Position numbers and translations under genes: made by a program. Of a stretch of DNA of 64,000 bases, positions 36,421 to 49,200 are shown in pieces (position 1 is the stretch's first letter; each line of letters opens with the position of its first letter). Origin of the DNA: Thamnaconus septentrionalis (Eukaryota; Chordata; Actinopteri; Tetraodontiformes; Monacanthidae); assembly GCA_009823395.1 (NCBI GenBank), contig CM020508.1, forward strand, positions 1,805,015 through 1,869,014, written 5' to 3'. Below the pieces are notes generated by a model that worked only from the letters and a program-made list of their open reading frames with translations, made no database searches and was not told the origin of the DNA.

Positions 36421-36605
36421 CTGGCTTGTGCTTCGTCCAGACTCTGGTCCGTGATGGTCATGATCTGCTGTAAAATGTCTCCAATGTCCTGCTTCCTGCC
36501 GTCCCCGTCGGTCGCTCCGGTGCCTTCCTGCATGTGCTGCGGCAGGCCGGGGTGCCCTGCCATGCCCACCGTGTGAGAGTGCATCAACCTCGGCTGCTCG
36601 TCCAT
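36421..36605 (-). CDS. pbx1: pbx1 exon 1 coding part (PBX homeobox 1, N-terminus)
   Basis: This exon encodes 61 residues plus two bases of a split Arg codon. It begins [11 protein letters not shown] and ends in [20 protein letters not shown] followed by AQA. The second half is the start of the PBC-A region. In PBX proteins this region binds MEIS/PREP partners and contributes to nuclear export; PBX1 is a nuclear TALE homeodomain cofactor of HOX proteins (family knowledge). The [11 protein letters not shown] start points to PBX1 rather than PBX2, PBX3 or PBX4, whose N-termini differ. The ATG is in a good context (G at -3, G at +4), and an in-frame TAA lies 30 nt upstream (36633-36635), which fixes the start. 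The donor reads CAG|GTAGAG at 36421/36420. Compared with mammalian PBX1 the stretch between the start and the PBC-A is slightly shortened. I cannot tell which teleost pbx1 paralogue this is. Confidence 0.95.
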
Positions 36606-37380
36606 CTCTGCGTCCCTCCCCGTGGAGCTCCCTTAGCTTATTCTCTCAAAAGGAGAATAATAAAAAAAAAATCCTGCAAATATTAAATAATAATAATAAT
36701 AAAAAAATGCAGGTAGAAGAAGAAGAGGGGGAGAAAATAAAAATCCCTTTGCTTGTTTTATTTTTCGCGCCAAGCTCCCGATGATTATTTTCTCTCCACG
36801 CCGGCCGGGGCTTGTGTTAAAATTGTGGCGGCGCACGGAGCGCCCGTCCTCCGCCGTCGGTTGGTCGGTCGGTCGGTTGCCCGGGTCCGTGTCCCCAGCT
36901 GGCCGGGGCTGGATGTCAGATGCGAGCCGAAGCGCCGCCGCCTCCTCCGGAGCAGGGCGTGCGTGTGTGCGTGCGTAACGACGGCGGCGGCAGCGATGGG
37001 AGATGATCGGCGAACCAGCGCCAAGTGGCCGTGGCGCAGTGATCCGGAACAACTTCCTGCCGCCGCCGATCTCACCAGAGAGGCAGAGGAGGAGGAGGAG
37101 GAGGAGGAGGAGGAGGAAGGAGAGGAAGACGTGTGGTGGCTGTGATAAAATGCCAAGTGTGGAGTTATCCCTCTCACACTCTTACTCCATTCTCCCGCTC
37201 GGTGTCGTGTGAGTGCGGTGTGCGGTGCGGTGCCGTGTGCGGTGTGCGGCGCGGTGCGGTGCAGCCTGGCCGGGCGGTAGTGGCAGCAGCAGCAGCAGCA
37301 GCGGGAGCTGGAAGCAGGCTGGAGCTCCGCCCACGCGGCACGATGTGGGGAATAGAAGACCGTTTAGCCCCACCTTGAGG
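36606..37380 (-). promoter_or_regulatory. pbx1: pbx1 5' UTR and CpG-rich promoter region
   Basis: Directly upstream of the start codon lies an AT-rich, presumably transcribed 5' UTR stretch (about 36630-36770). Beyond it is a strongly GC- and CpG-rich segment (about 36775-37380) with many CGCC/GGCG motifs, a GGTC run near 36860-36880, a GAG/GGA run at 37083-37120 and a GTGCGGT tandem run around 37213-37263. No clear TATA box was found, which fits a CpG-island promoter. The transcription start cannot be placed from sequence alone. An open frame in phase with the ATG reaches up to 37052 but is closed by TAA at 36633-36635. Confidence 0.6.
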
Positions 37381-37438
37381 TTCCACTCGTGAAACGTCGA
37401 TCATTGGTCTGTAAAGGTGGTGGTGGTGGGATGAAGAG

Positions 37439-37476
<38 letters not shown>

Positions 37477-38030
37477 TGAATAGAGCCTGAACTCCAAATA
37501 AATAACAGCGGCTGACACATGAGGTCTGCTTTCGTCCACCGACCGGTCCACCCCCCCCTCCTCCCTCCATCTCTGACCTGTGCAGGAGAACCCCCACTCC
37601 TCACCCCCCCTCCTCCAACCTCCACCTCCGGCAGCTCCACAAGAGACCATTTCATTTCCATGCCGTGCCAAGACGCCGGGCGCACTAATCAAAACTGCTG
37701 GACGGCCATTTCATTTAATATAATTACCGGACAGGTAATGTGATTGGAGATTTATTGATTGAGTGGGAGGGGAGGGCAGGGCAGGAGGCTGTGGCTGTGG
37801 GTGTGGGTGGTTCTGAAGAAAGAAAAAAGAAAAGAAAAAAGAGAATCCATCACACCTTCTGGGGAGCACTTTGATGGGAGCTCACGCTCCAGTGTTTCTG
37901 CAGCGTCGACTTTTGTTCGTTCATTTCCAGGTACGCTGCCCGGGCGGCTCCTCTCCCGCTCCGGCAGGGTCCTCCTAATGTAAGGCGGTGACCCGTGCTG
38001 CTCAGCCGAGCGGCAAGGCCCGGGCCGAGC

Positions 38031-38066
<36 letters not shown>

Positions 38067-39284
38067 CCAGGCTGAAAAGTGCCCTTCAGGCCCCGACACT
38101 GCCTGGCTGCTGCTGCTGCTGCTGCTGAGGAGCTGAGGAGCCACTCAGAAGAGAGGAGGAGGAAGTGGACAGGAGGAGGTGCACGAGGCTGAGGTAGGAA
38201 CAAATCATCCACCTGGATGTAAAACACGATTTCCCAAACAGAAAATGCAGCTTTACAAAATAAAAGAGAGAAAGGGATTCTGGATTCAGAGCGGAGTCAA
38301 TGTGAGCCGGAGATCTGACTTTGATTCCTCTCAACAGATTAAAGCTGCTGAAGCGAGGCACTTTTGTGAACTGAGCCTCGGCTTCCCAACCTGCCTTACA
38401 CACCAAAGCTCTTCATTCCGTGTGGAGACCTTTTTTTTCCTTCTTCTCCAGGAATTTAAAATAAGCCGTTATTTATTTTTGCCACCTATGAATCCACGGC
38501 TACTGGTGGTGGCAATGTTTACAACTCATTGCGAGCCAAAATATGGCCTCTGTGTTTTGGAATATGATGCTAAAACCTTAAGCTTCACGCAAGATGATAG
38601 GATCCTTCCAAATCTGTTGGGACTTAATTCATAATCCATCTGGGAAAAGTGCCATGAAACATACAGAAAAGAAGGGGGAGGCCCATTCACAAAAACAAAA
38701 GCTAACTTCAGTCGGCGGTAGTGAAAAGCCTTCAGCGCCCTCCAGTTCTTTGCTCCTCTTTTAATGAGGAAATGTTGTTTTGCTCTGATCAAACTGACGA
38801 TCAGACAAGCTGGCAGCAGCTTCCTGTCTCTGTCTCAGACGAACCCTGGCTGCAGCTCAGCCACCCAAGCCTCCGTCTGGTGCAAACTTCTGCAGGACCT
38901 TTTGTTTTTTGAGCCCGAATGCAACATCTTCTCTCCGATGTGGGTTGGCACGAGGGTTAGGGTTAGAAATAAAGTAGTGTATAGAAAAACATACACAGGA
39001 AACTGACATCTTTAATTTGCCTTGACATCATGAAAAAGAAAGAAAGACAAACATTTTCATATGAGCGCCAAACCATATTCAGCATCAAACTTCTTATGAC
39101 CTTATGGACCTAAACTTTTCTTCATCCAGGATGCTGGCAGGATTTAAAGGTTGGGCCAAATGAAGGAGTGAGATGCATTTAAATGACAAAACCACATTTG
39201 TTACTTGACACTCTTGTGCTATCCACGCACCATTTGCCAGGGCTGCAGAACACCACAACCAGCTCCCGCTTCTCCGCCTTATTA

Positions 39285-39610
39285 GCACTTCCTCATCTCC
39301 CCATTGATATCAAACTGTTTAAAAATCAATGAGCTCCGAGTTTCTCCCTCGCCCACCGCTCGAATCACTGCAACTGGGACGCACCCGCCGGAATTCCTGA
39401 GCTCAGGCGATTAGCATATTTGAGTTTGAGGCACAGCAGCGGTGACACCTCAGACCCCCCACTCCCCAACCCCTCCTCAGCCTCAGGTGGAGCGGCGGAG
39501 CGGCCCCGGAGCCAAGTGCTCTCCCTGCAGGAGCTCCTGGGAAGTGGCGCTCATGCAAATTGGGGAGCGGAATATGCATGATGGATAATGCTAAGAGTGG
39601 TGGGTTTCTG
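39285..39610. promoter_or_regulatory. candidate regulatory block upstream of pbx1
   Basis: AT-rich complex sequence with CCCCATTGATATCAAACTGT, AAAAATCAATGAGC, GGCGATTAGCATATTTGAG, CATGCAAATTGGGG (octamer ATGCAAAT) and GGAATATGCATGATGGATAA, about 2.7-3 kb from the pbx1 start codon. A C-rich stretch at 39453-39475 divides it. Confidence 0.4.
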
Positions 39611-41012
39611 TGCCATCTGCTCAGCAGTGGAATAATGAGAATACCTGAGGGGGGTGGAGGTGGGGGGGTGCTCTCTGTTGCTCCAGCATCCTGGCATGTG
39701 GCGACATCTGCTTTGTTACGTTAGCAGGACAGTTAGGGGCCCAAACGTCTCGCCGGGCCTTTTCAGGGAAAGGCTAACAGCGCATAGCTTCTGCTCAGAT
39801 TTCAGCGCTAAAAACATTGTAGCCATTCTGCGAATCTCTGGCAGAAAGCATTTTTCACCGGTATTTAAGTTCTGTACCTGGCTTCCTTTTAGAGTTAGCT
39901 TTCTATGTTCTCTCCAAGACATGGATAAAAAGTCTGCAGATAAAAAATAAAAAAAACACTGTGAGATGTTGCATTGAAAGCTTTGATTCAGCGACGGAGA
40001 TAATCTTGTGGAGCGTCCCTCTCTCTCCCTCTCCCTCCTCTCTCTCACTCTGTCTCTCTGTGGACGCATGAATTATCAACGTCTCATCCGCACTTCTGGG
40101 ATCCAGCGACATCGCAGTTATTAAAAGTAACTTCGAGCAGCGGCGACAAATATAGCAGGCAGGTGTGGGCTCGGAGCGGCTCGGCACTCCTCCAGGGTTT
40201 CTGCGAAGTGGAGGCAACTTGACTGTCAATAACCAAAAGAGCTGAGACATGTCCGTTGGTCGGTCCGTTTTCCAGCACGTGGTGCCTGGGTTTCCACAAA
40301 GCGTTTTCTGATTTCCCGGATCCTTTCTGCAGATTGTCTAACAAACAGAGCACAAATTTTAATTTATAATATTGTTCAAAAATCTGTTCAAGTGGAGATG
40401 GATTTTTATTTATTTTTATTGAAGTAATATCCTGTGGCTCCTCTGAAGTGAGTCTGAATTGGCAACACCATTAAAGAGTGACAGTTATAGTAATAAGTAT
40501 AGTAATAATTTGTTCATATTTATGAATTTCCTCCATCTATAAGTTTAAATTATTATGCTTGGAGTTTAAGCACCTCATAAAACAATGGTTTTAAACATTC
40601 AAATTTATAATCTGGGAGTATGCAAAAAAAGAAAATTGCATTGATTTAATCTGAACCGAAATTAATGAATGAATTGTAGTTTTGAAGTTGGTGGTTTTGA
40701 AGAGCCGCTCTTCCCCACAGCTTTCCAGCAACCTTGACTATCTGCTCATTTTGTTTGACATTCAACAGGCTTGATGTCCACGCAGGAACAGCGTGTGGAG
40801 AGAGGGCAGGCAGGAGGAGGGGCAGGCGGGGGGGCAGGCGGCTTCCAAGTCCCCCGGCTTGCAACATGTGACGCCACAGGCCTGATAGTTCCTCCCTTTC
40901 ATCCTGGGTGTGTGGAAGCAGCGTTAATATAACGGATTTAGCCACAAACCTTAGCCTGTCTTTGATTGTAATGCGTTTTGGAGCAGGAAGCTAATGCACA
41001 GGAGCTTTGTAT

Positions 41013-41055
<43 letters not shown>

Positions 41056-41786
41056 GCTCTGTGGTCGAACACACAACAGTGTGTGTTAATGCAGCGGCAG
41101 GAGACATGAGAGCACCTGGAGGAAGCACATCTGACAATATGCACATCAGGTTTGAAAAAATTGAAAAGGATCCAGGAATTTCCCTTTAACCGAAGTGCTT
41201 TTTCTCCTTCTTAGCGAAACAAAATCAGTTCAGTAATTCCTGCTTGGGGGACTTAAAGTGCAGAGGAAGTGTGTGCCACCTCGCCGTGACACGCCGGTGG
41301 TTTATCATCGAGGTGTCGTTCAGGCTGAAGGCGCCAAATTGGGTAATCCTGGATTTTATGTGCTCGCTAATTCATCATGTCTAAGTGCTAAACAATCTGT
41401 GGCGAATTCCCCTCCGTGGCTGCGTCCGAGCGCCACGTGAAGAAGATAAGCTCGTTGGAGCACCGGTGATGTGCGTCAGGGAGGAGGGACGAGTGGATCG
41501 ATGCATCGCAGAACAAAGCCGAAGGACGAGCAGCGAGTCGGCGGCGGCCCCACAAGACGACAGGCCTATTGCTCAGCCAGCGTCGCCGCACTTCATCACA
41601 GACATCTTGCATGAATGTCCCAGACCGAGCGCTGAGACAAAGACGTGGCGAGCGGTGAATAAACTGACTGACAATCAGTTCTTGTGACCACAGTAGCTGC
41701 CTCGGCTCAACACCATCCTGTCTGTCAGTGTGTGTGTTTGACCTAAATTTTCAGTTGAATGAAACTCGGCAATGTGTTTAAGCCAA

Positions 41787-42080
<294 letters not shown>

Positions 42081-42223
42081 AGTGTATAGACATGCATACA
42101 TGCATAAGGTAATTAAGGTAATTAAGGTAAGGTAATTAAGGCACAAATATAAGGTATAGCTTATTTACATATATAAGTAAGGTGTATATTTGTGTCTGTG
42201 TTTGAAAATATTATTATTATTAT

Positions 42224-42600
42224 CATTCATTCATTCATTCATCTTCTATACCCGCTTATTCCAATTCAGGGTCACGGGGGTCTGCTGGAGCCTATCCCAG
42301 CTGTCTTAGGGCGAAGGCAGGGTACACCCTGGACAAGTCGCCAGTTCATCGCAGAGCCACATAGAAACAAACAACCATTCACACTCACATGCACACCTAC
42401 GGACAATTTAGAATATTCAATTGACCTCACATGCATGTTTTTGGACTGTGGGAGGAAGCCGGAGAACCCGGAGAGAACCCACGCAGACACAGGGAGAACA
42501 TGCAAACTCCACACAGAAAGGTCACAGGTCCGGGCCCCGGAATCGAACCCACGACCTTCTTGCTGTGAGGCGGCAGCGCTAACCACTGCGCCACCGTGTT
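42224..42600 (-). mobile_element. tRNA-derived SINE with L2-like 3' end
   Basis: On the minus strand the head carries an A box (TGGCGCAGTGG, 42583-42593) and a B box (GGGTTCGATTCC, 42539-42550). A conserved central part reads GGAGTTTGCATGTTCTCCC... and CTTCCTCCCACAGTCC. The 3' end reads GGGATAGGCTCCAGCAGACC, then the short (ATGA)n tail typical of L2-mobilised SINEs. Upstream it abuts a long ATT/TTA microsatellite. Confidence 0.85.
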
Positions 42601-42603
42601 GCC

Positions 42604-42690
<87 letters not shown>
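42604..42690. repeat. (TTA)n microsatellite
   Basis: About 29 uninterrupted ATT/TTA units directly upstream of the minus-strand SINE head. Confidence 0.95.
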
Positions 42691-42691
<1 letters not shown>

Positions 42692-44209
42692 CCTCTGATT
42701 CTTCACCTTAATTCTTAGAAGATAGGGATTCTGGGTACTGCCAGAGTCCTACGACCTCGTTTCACATGGCAACAACATAGGTGCACCGATGTTCACCATC
42801 ACCTGGCGGTTTTTCACATCTGCGGCGTCACATTCACGACGGAAAAGTGCTGCACGTTTTGGAAGGTTCTTAAATAAACGAGTGCACATTGTGGACCACA
42901 AATCACAGTCATGAGAGATGTGTGCCCAGCAAGGTCAGTTTCGTGGCTGGGATGACGCTAGCTACTAGCTAGCAGCTAAAAGCGAACGTTGCTAATGTGA
43001 GCCCGATCTATCCGGAAATGGAGTGGACTTGACTTTCAGCCAGAAAGACACAGACAGTTGTTTGGATTTAAGGTCATTGGACGTCAAAAACTTTTATCGT
43101 TTAAGTACTACCTTTTCTATTTTTTCCAAAAATGTTCCAAGAATGTCTTAGCATTCCTGTGGTGAAGCATTTTTGTGTTGTTGTATGTCTTTTTTGTGTC
43201 TGTGACAACATGTCAACTCTGCGGTTTCAATGAAAGTGACGTCAGCCTTTGTAAAGATATAATGAACTGCCTTTGTTTATACCATTGTTCAATTTCTGCG
43301 TTGGTGTATCTGTGGAAGCAGTGTTCTGTTGCTTAAGGAAAAATGCGTGGTGCTTTTGTTTGCTACACTAGTTGTGTGATCTATAGGAGGGTGACTGAAG
43401 TTGTATTTGCATAAGAGGCTTGAACCTTTTGGGAACAGTGCACTGTATCAGTTGTCATTGCTTAAAAAAAAAAGAAGTTAATAATAGTGCAAGTTAGGCT
43501 GTGGCACATAGTTTGTCATTTGCGGTACTAAATTATTGTTTTTTTATTGCTGCACTAACATGCCTGTAAATCTGCTTTAGATGTAGTGTGATTTTGATGT
43601 AGCCATGCCTGTCGTAATTTGGTATGCCTCCGCTACTTGGAATGGCCCAAAAAATAATCGTAATCTACCCACATACTGCCACAGGAGCATGTGCTGTAGA
43701 GCAGCAAATCCTGGATTTTTGGAAGTTGTGAAAATAAGAAATTAGTAGTAGTTACTAAACAGATAAACAGGATATTCTGCACTGGCTTTTTTAGTCAGAT
43801 ATAGTTCTCTGCTAAAATACAATGGGTATTTTCCGCGTTAGAGTATATTGTAGCAAAACTACATGTAAAATGTAGTGCGATGTCTGATTTCAGATAAACT
43901 CCATCTAAAGAGAATAAAGGACACGCAAAGGCTTTCCCCTTCACATTTTTGGATCGAGACGTTAAATTGTGCCCCATCAGTGCTTTTTCACATGAACACC
44001 CCAGCATGCTGGCTGCACACTGTCAAGTCGTCACGTAAAGGTTACTGACAGCCTAGTTACCCTTCACACACCAGTAGCCCCTTTATCCGAGTCACTGGAA
44101 GACACTTATTTTTCCGTGCCTACCTGTCATATTTCTTTGAAATGCTTTATGTGCGAATGCGCTGCAGGGTTTGTTGTTCTCCACACAAAAAAACAGGTTT
44201 TGCACAAAG

Positions 44210-44700
44210 CGGCAGAGGGAGCGCTCCCACCCTCAGAGATTAACCCGACCTGTTTAATGGCAGTGCTGGTGGGCTGCTGGAGACTCAAATGAAGCTATAA
44301 TCAAAGCCCAAGATAAATTAAGAGGCAGGCGTTGAGTCAGCGGTTTGTTGCCCTATAGCGATCCATTGACCCTGAGGGGCCGGCAGCGCGAAAATTGAGA
44401 AATGCTCTTTTTAATGCCTATCCAATATATACGGCATCCACCTCGGGATGGGGCTGTGCAATCAACCACTAATCCATTAGACAGAGATGTTTTTCAAAGA
44501 TTGACGCGTCATTGTGCTGCTGTCTGCGCTGGCTCACGTTCAAGGTTAACCTTTTAGAGGCGCCTGATTGTTGCGAGAAGGTTAAACAACACATTAACAT
44601 GCATTAAAATATTAAATTATGGCTCCATTTGCTATATGAGAGGAAAAACAACAACATAAAAAAGGCTTTTAAAATTATGAAGGCAATTGATGAAGTGGGC
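44210..44700. promoter_or_regulatory. candidate conserved non-coding block (about 490 bp)
   Basis: Long non-repetitive stretch with GAGATTAACCCGACCTGTTT, GAAGCTATAATCAAAGCCCA, GTGCAATCAACCACTAATCC, TTTTCAAAGATTGACGCGTC, CATTAACATGCATTAAAAT and ATTAAATTATGGCTCC. It has many TAAT, ATCA/TGAT and TCAAAG motifs and no repeat signature, 8 kb upstream of pbx1. Confidence 0.45.
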
Positions 44701-45845
44701 TGCGATAGCGCCCGCCGTTTCCTCCGGCGAGGCGGGAACGCCGGATGGGGTGGGGGGGCGGTTGGCTGGCGGCGGGGTGGACGCAGCTCTGGCAAGACGG
44801 GCCCCTCGTTTATTGCCCGGCTAATGAACTGATGGTGAGGTCGGGTATCGAAGACTTTACTGTCAAGGTGGCTCTCTCCCGCCGTAAGTGCTGGTCAGTG
44901 TCCAGAGTTATATATGAACTAAGGGCAGCCAGGTCTCCCGCTGGAGGACTTTCACGCGGATAAAAATAGCTCGGTTGCGTTGGCTGCCCTCGTGTGGGGG
45001 CCAAATCTCTCTTCCGGCAGGGGTGAACCCACACCGCAGGGGTCCGGTAGGGGAGCCCACACTCTGTGGGACTGTATTGACAGCGGGAGGACGCAGGATA
45101 AGTGATGCCGCTTGTCTGTCTGTCTGTCTGTCTGCCTGTGAGAGAAATACAACCTGTTCCAGACGAGAGACCATTAACTCATCTGAGAGCTGCAGCACAG
45201 CGACGGCGGTGTGGCTTTGCGGTGCATTAATGTCAAGAGGTCGCCTTTAAGGCCCCGCTTGACCTTTAAATAGCTTTCTTTTGTTTTTTAACCACATAAA
45301 AATAGAGGCATAAGTACACTGAAAACACTGAGGACACATTCAGATTCTATCCACCAAACATCTTCATAAAAGTAGTGCTCAGGTATCTGAACTTTTCCCA
45401 CTGCTGGACTCACTGGAGAAGAAAAATCCGATATGGATGATGCTTATTGGAGCCATGGAGAAATGAAGCCTCACCAGTGAATCTTACTAAGGTGTCAGCG
45501 TACAATTGGGAGGATTCATACTGCATGGATAGAGGAAGTGGACTGGGAAGCAGCAGGATCAGGCAGGAGATGGATCTCCCTGACAACAGTGAAGGCGCAG
45601 AAACACCAGCCGCAAATCTGTGTGGATCAGAGGAAGAACCACAACATGCTTTGATGTCAGGTGTAAAAGGAGGGGGCGCCGTACAGGTGCAATCCCATAA
45701 TGCACAGTGGCTTTGCTGGGGTCAAGCTGGCCAAGTGGCCGCGTGCGTTCCTTTCCCAGGCCAGTCTCGTCCACAGTGAGATTCACTCTGGAACATGCAC
45801 GGTCCAGGACCGGGGAGGGAGGCTGAAGACGGCGAGGTGGAAGAG

Positions 45846-45876
<31 letters not shown>

Positions 45877-46379
45877 GAGAGGACAGAGACGGAAGAGCGA
45901 ATCGGAGGCCCTGTCACTCGCAATCATCGTCACGGAGCAGGTGAAGAGAGATAAATGTCAAAGGACTCTCGGCGAAATAAAACAACAACTCGCCCGCACT
46001 CAGCCAGGCGAGCGAGCACGAGGCAGCCTCGCAGCGCCGAGGACGCACACGGGGGAACGGCAGGAAGGAGAAGACATCCTGGAGTACAGGAAGACAAGAA
46101 ATAGCATGGATTATTCAATGTAAACAACCGGCTCCATTCTAATGCGGGTGGGAGTGGCGGGGAGTTGGGATCTGAATAATTGCAAAAAGTTTTGTTTTCC
46201 TTTTTCGCTGCTTCTTCTCCGGCTGTTTGTACAGTTTGAGTGCAAATTACCTGGAGACGACACCTAAAAGTTCAGGAAAGTCTCCAAAAATGTGTTTGTC
46301 GGTCCCCAGTGTGGAGAGCATCACAGCTGCAGTGTGACAGGTCCTCCTGCAGGCCCAATTCTCACAACACACACACGAG

Positions 46380-46410
<31 letters not shown>

Positions 46411-46519
46411 CGAGGCTGCTTTTATTAATACAAACACACACATACACACACACACAGAGTCAGGAAAAAGAGGAAACGCACACACAGAGAATAGAAGCCA
46501 GGGCTCTGGAGCCAAGTTG

Positions 46520-46610
46520 CTGTTGCTGGAATTTTTCTGGCCTAATTTGCATTAATAAAGAGGCTGTTCCTTGTCGGAATGTGTTTTATCCGGCTCAAAA
46601 AAATCCCTGG
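46520..46610. promoter_or_regulatory. candidate regulatory block
   Basis: TGGCCTAATTTGCATTAATAA combines an octamer-like ATTTGCAT with two TAAT cores, followed by non-repetitive sequence. A second AT-rich patch lies at 46745-46795. Confidence 0.3.
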
Positions 46611-47472
46611 GCGATCCCTCTCCGCGGAGCGCCGGGAGAATCCGACTGTCAGAGCCGACAAGACAAATGAATCCTGGTGTCGGCGCCGAGTGGCTCGGCG
46701 CTGACAGATTGAGAAGAAGTGTCCCTCCGTCGACAGGCGCGCTTCATTTTCAAATTAATAAATCTGAATAAAATATTTTAGCCTTCATTATGAGGGCTGC
46801 CGCTGTGACAGCTTTGCTGAACGGGGCTGGGGTGTTGTGGAGGGGGGGAGAAAGGGGGCATGTTGTGTGTGTGTGTGTGTGTGTGTGGGCTCAGCTTACA
46901 CTGAGCCCACTTGGGCTTTTGCGTGTGTGTTTTTGTGTTGTGTTGTTTTTGCGGTTTGTTGTCTTTTTAAGCACATGCACATTTCATGCGCTCTCCCATT
47001 GATCCTCCGCTCGCATATTTTCTGGCTCGCCGGTGCGCTACCCCCCCCACACACACACACCTCAGCGCCCCTCCCCCTCAGCAAAGAGAGAATGGGACAA
47101 AACAAAAATAACTGGCGCAGCGGCGGCGGCGGCAGCGGCAGTGGCAGCGGTGGCGGCGGCAGCGGTACAGTACTGATGGATCCCTCACATGTTCTCCCCT
47201 CACACCTGTACAGCCATATGGAGACACGTCAACGTGGCAACAAAACAACTGCTCAGTGAGGCCCACGCACGTGACGCGGTGGCGGCGGCAAAGTAAAAAA
47301 AAAAAAATGTGTCCATCGGCTTTTTTTCAGCGGCCGCGTTAAAAGTAACAAAGTACAGGGGGGAGGAGGGGAGGTGTGACTGGATGCACTTCGACTTGCA
47401 ACCATTGGCCTGTATCCCATCATATGAACGCCGCCATTGTCTTTCTCTTTTTTTATACGCAACTGGAAGGTA

Positions 47473-48103
47473 GATTTGGGAGAACAAAACGGAACTTAAA
47501 GGCGAGATTGGCAGCAGATAAGCATGCAATCAGAGCGTGTAATCCACAGTACCCCGTGGCAGTCCATTATAAAAATGCAAATCACGGTAGCTGTGATTCT
47601 TTAAAAACTGAACATGTTGAAAATTCAATCAGAGGTGGAGATAGACTGAAAAGACTCCCGCAAAGAGAGTCATACTGGATTTACACACTAAAAGCTACCA
47701 TCTATCCAGGGTTAAATGGTGAACAAGATCTCTCCCCATTCTTGTGATTGAATTCCAGTACTATTGTTCTCTTTGGTGAACGATGATGGTTCCTCAGTCG
47801 CTTGTGAAGCTGTACATATGTATATAGTGTGTTTTTGTTTTTGTTATTATTTTTCATTTTCCTCTTTGATTAATTTTGTGCAGTCTCTTTTTTGTCATTG
47901 GCAGGTCGCGCTGATCAGGTCATGTGACCGCCCACCTGCTCATATTGAATATTTAAGAGAACTGAGCTGTCTGTCAAACATTTTTATCTTTGCACTGACG
48001 AAGGCCAGTGATGCTGAAATGCGTTGGCATGTTTTAAATGGATTAGCCAAGTTATAATAAAGGCTTTTTAAGTATCAAGTGCCTCAGCTCACTTTTTCTA
48101 CAA
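47473..48103 (+). mobile_element. 5'-truncated Penelope-like retroelement (GIY-YIG tail)
   Basis: Codons from about 47478 to 47744 encode GRTKRNLKARLAADKHAI, then YPVAVHYKNANHGS, RGGDRLKRLPQRESYWIYTL and a final GLNGEQDLSPFL. This is the C-terminal GIY-YIG endonuclease region of a Penelope-like element; the reverse transcriptase and the start of the endonuclease are missing. The 3' UTR includes GCACTGACGAAGGCCAGTGA and a late AATAAA (48056-48061). The insertion is bounded by a perfect 14-bp direct repeat, GCAACTGGAAGGTA, at 47459-47472 and 48104-48117. That proves the limits and the 5' truncation. The open frame upstream of 47473 is host sequence read through by chance. Confidence 0.85.
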
Positions 48104-48589
48104 GCAACTGGAAGGTACTTTGCAATATCTGAAGTGATTTAAATATCCGAAGCCAGCAGGTAAAACTAAATCAAGTCAGACAGCAACTTCAACATCTGAT
48201 AGGATGTTTTTATGTTGTTGTTGGCTATTAGTGTCATACTTAGACTCTTCTTAAAGAGATTTGTTCTAGTAAATTTTTGAGACTGCAGCTATATATAAAA
48301 AATTGGGGGGCAACAGAACCCTGGTTTTGGGTGATCCCTAACGTTTTTGTGGCGGTGTTTCGTAAACGCAGCCAACGAACGCAGGCAGAAAGGTAAATGA
48401 GCACCGAGCAGCAAACAAACAAGGGAGCGTGTTCATAAGTAGATGCTGAGTGACAGATTGATGAGGTGAGAGACGTAATTGCTTTAGATAAAATGGAGAG
48501 GGAAGACGTGGGAGTATAAATCCAGCACTCAGGACTCATAATCCTGCGATATTACCCCTCCAGGGTGGGAGGCAGGCGGCAGAAAGCGG

Positions 48590-48960
48590 CGCGGTGGGTT
48601 GGATCCAGTCACTCACTCTGGATGCTAAATTAATATGCAACAGCAAACGCTAATTCGCCCTTTGAGGAGGCCCCGGCATATTGTGCGAGTCTTGAAGCTC
48701 GCGAAGTCGCCTGCGGGCAAATTCTTATGAATAACATAAAATACAATATCACGCTGTGTAAACTGCGGAATTTTCATCCGGGTGTCAGCTGCCTCTCAGT
48801 CTCAGTCTCCGCCGCCTCGTCCCGCAGCGCTAACTGCATATCTCTGTTCCACATGAAAATTTCTGGAATTTCCTTTTTTATACACATAACAGAAAATAAG
48901 AAGTCAAATAATCAGTGTACTAAAACGAGTTGGTGATTAAATAGTCCACACTATCTACAT
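48590..48960. promoter_or_regulatory. candidate conserved non-coding block
   Basis: GATGCTAAATTAATATGCAA, GCAAACGCTAATTCGCCC and CAGCGCTAACTGCATATCTC occur with no repeat signature, between GC-rich stretches. Confidence 0.35.
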
Positions 48961-49059
48961 GCTAATTACATACATACACTACATGTGTTGAATTTCAATC
49001 TTTCATTTGATTTCTCAGGAACCAGCCGACACAAAAGCGACACGTGATCCTTCTGTGAA

Positions 49060-49200
49060 AGGTGTCGGTGCCGGCTTCTCCTTTAATCTGCGATGCAGCC
49101 AATTAATTCACACCAGCCGGCGTCGCTGTAATAATGACAGGCAGCACAAAGAGCGCCGTGTTCCTCCTCATGTAGGCCTTCAATATTTAAAGCGGGCGCT
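49060..49200. promoter_or_regulatory. candidate regulatory block with MEIS-type site
   Basis: CAGCCAATTAATTCACACC, CTGTAATAATGACAGGCAGC (TGACAG) and TTCAATATTTAAAGCGGGCG lie in a compact non-repetitive block. Confidence 0.35.

Noticed and set aside
36633..37052. 139-codon frame in phase upstream of the pbx1 ATG
   Set aside because: Closed by TAA 30 nt before the ATG, so it cannot extend PBX1; at most an upstream ORF in the 5' UTR or promoter DNA.
38954..38967. TTAGGG-like repeat (GGGTTAGGGTTAG)
   Set aside because: Only two units; too short for an interstitial telomere tract.
42539..42593. Second tRNA-like A/B box pair
   Set aside because: Head of a minus-strand SINE, not a tRNA gene.
47376..47475. 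N-terminal 30 or so codons of the frame that continues into the Penelope tail
   Set aside because: They lie outside the target-site duplication and are host sequence fused by chance.
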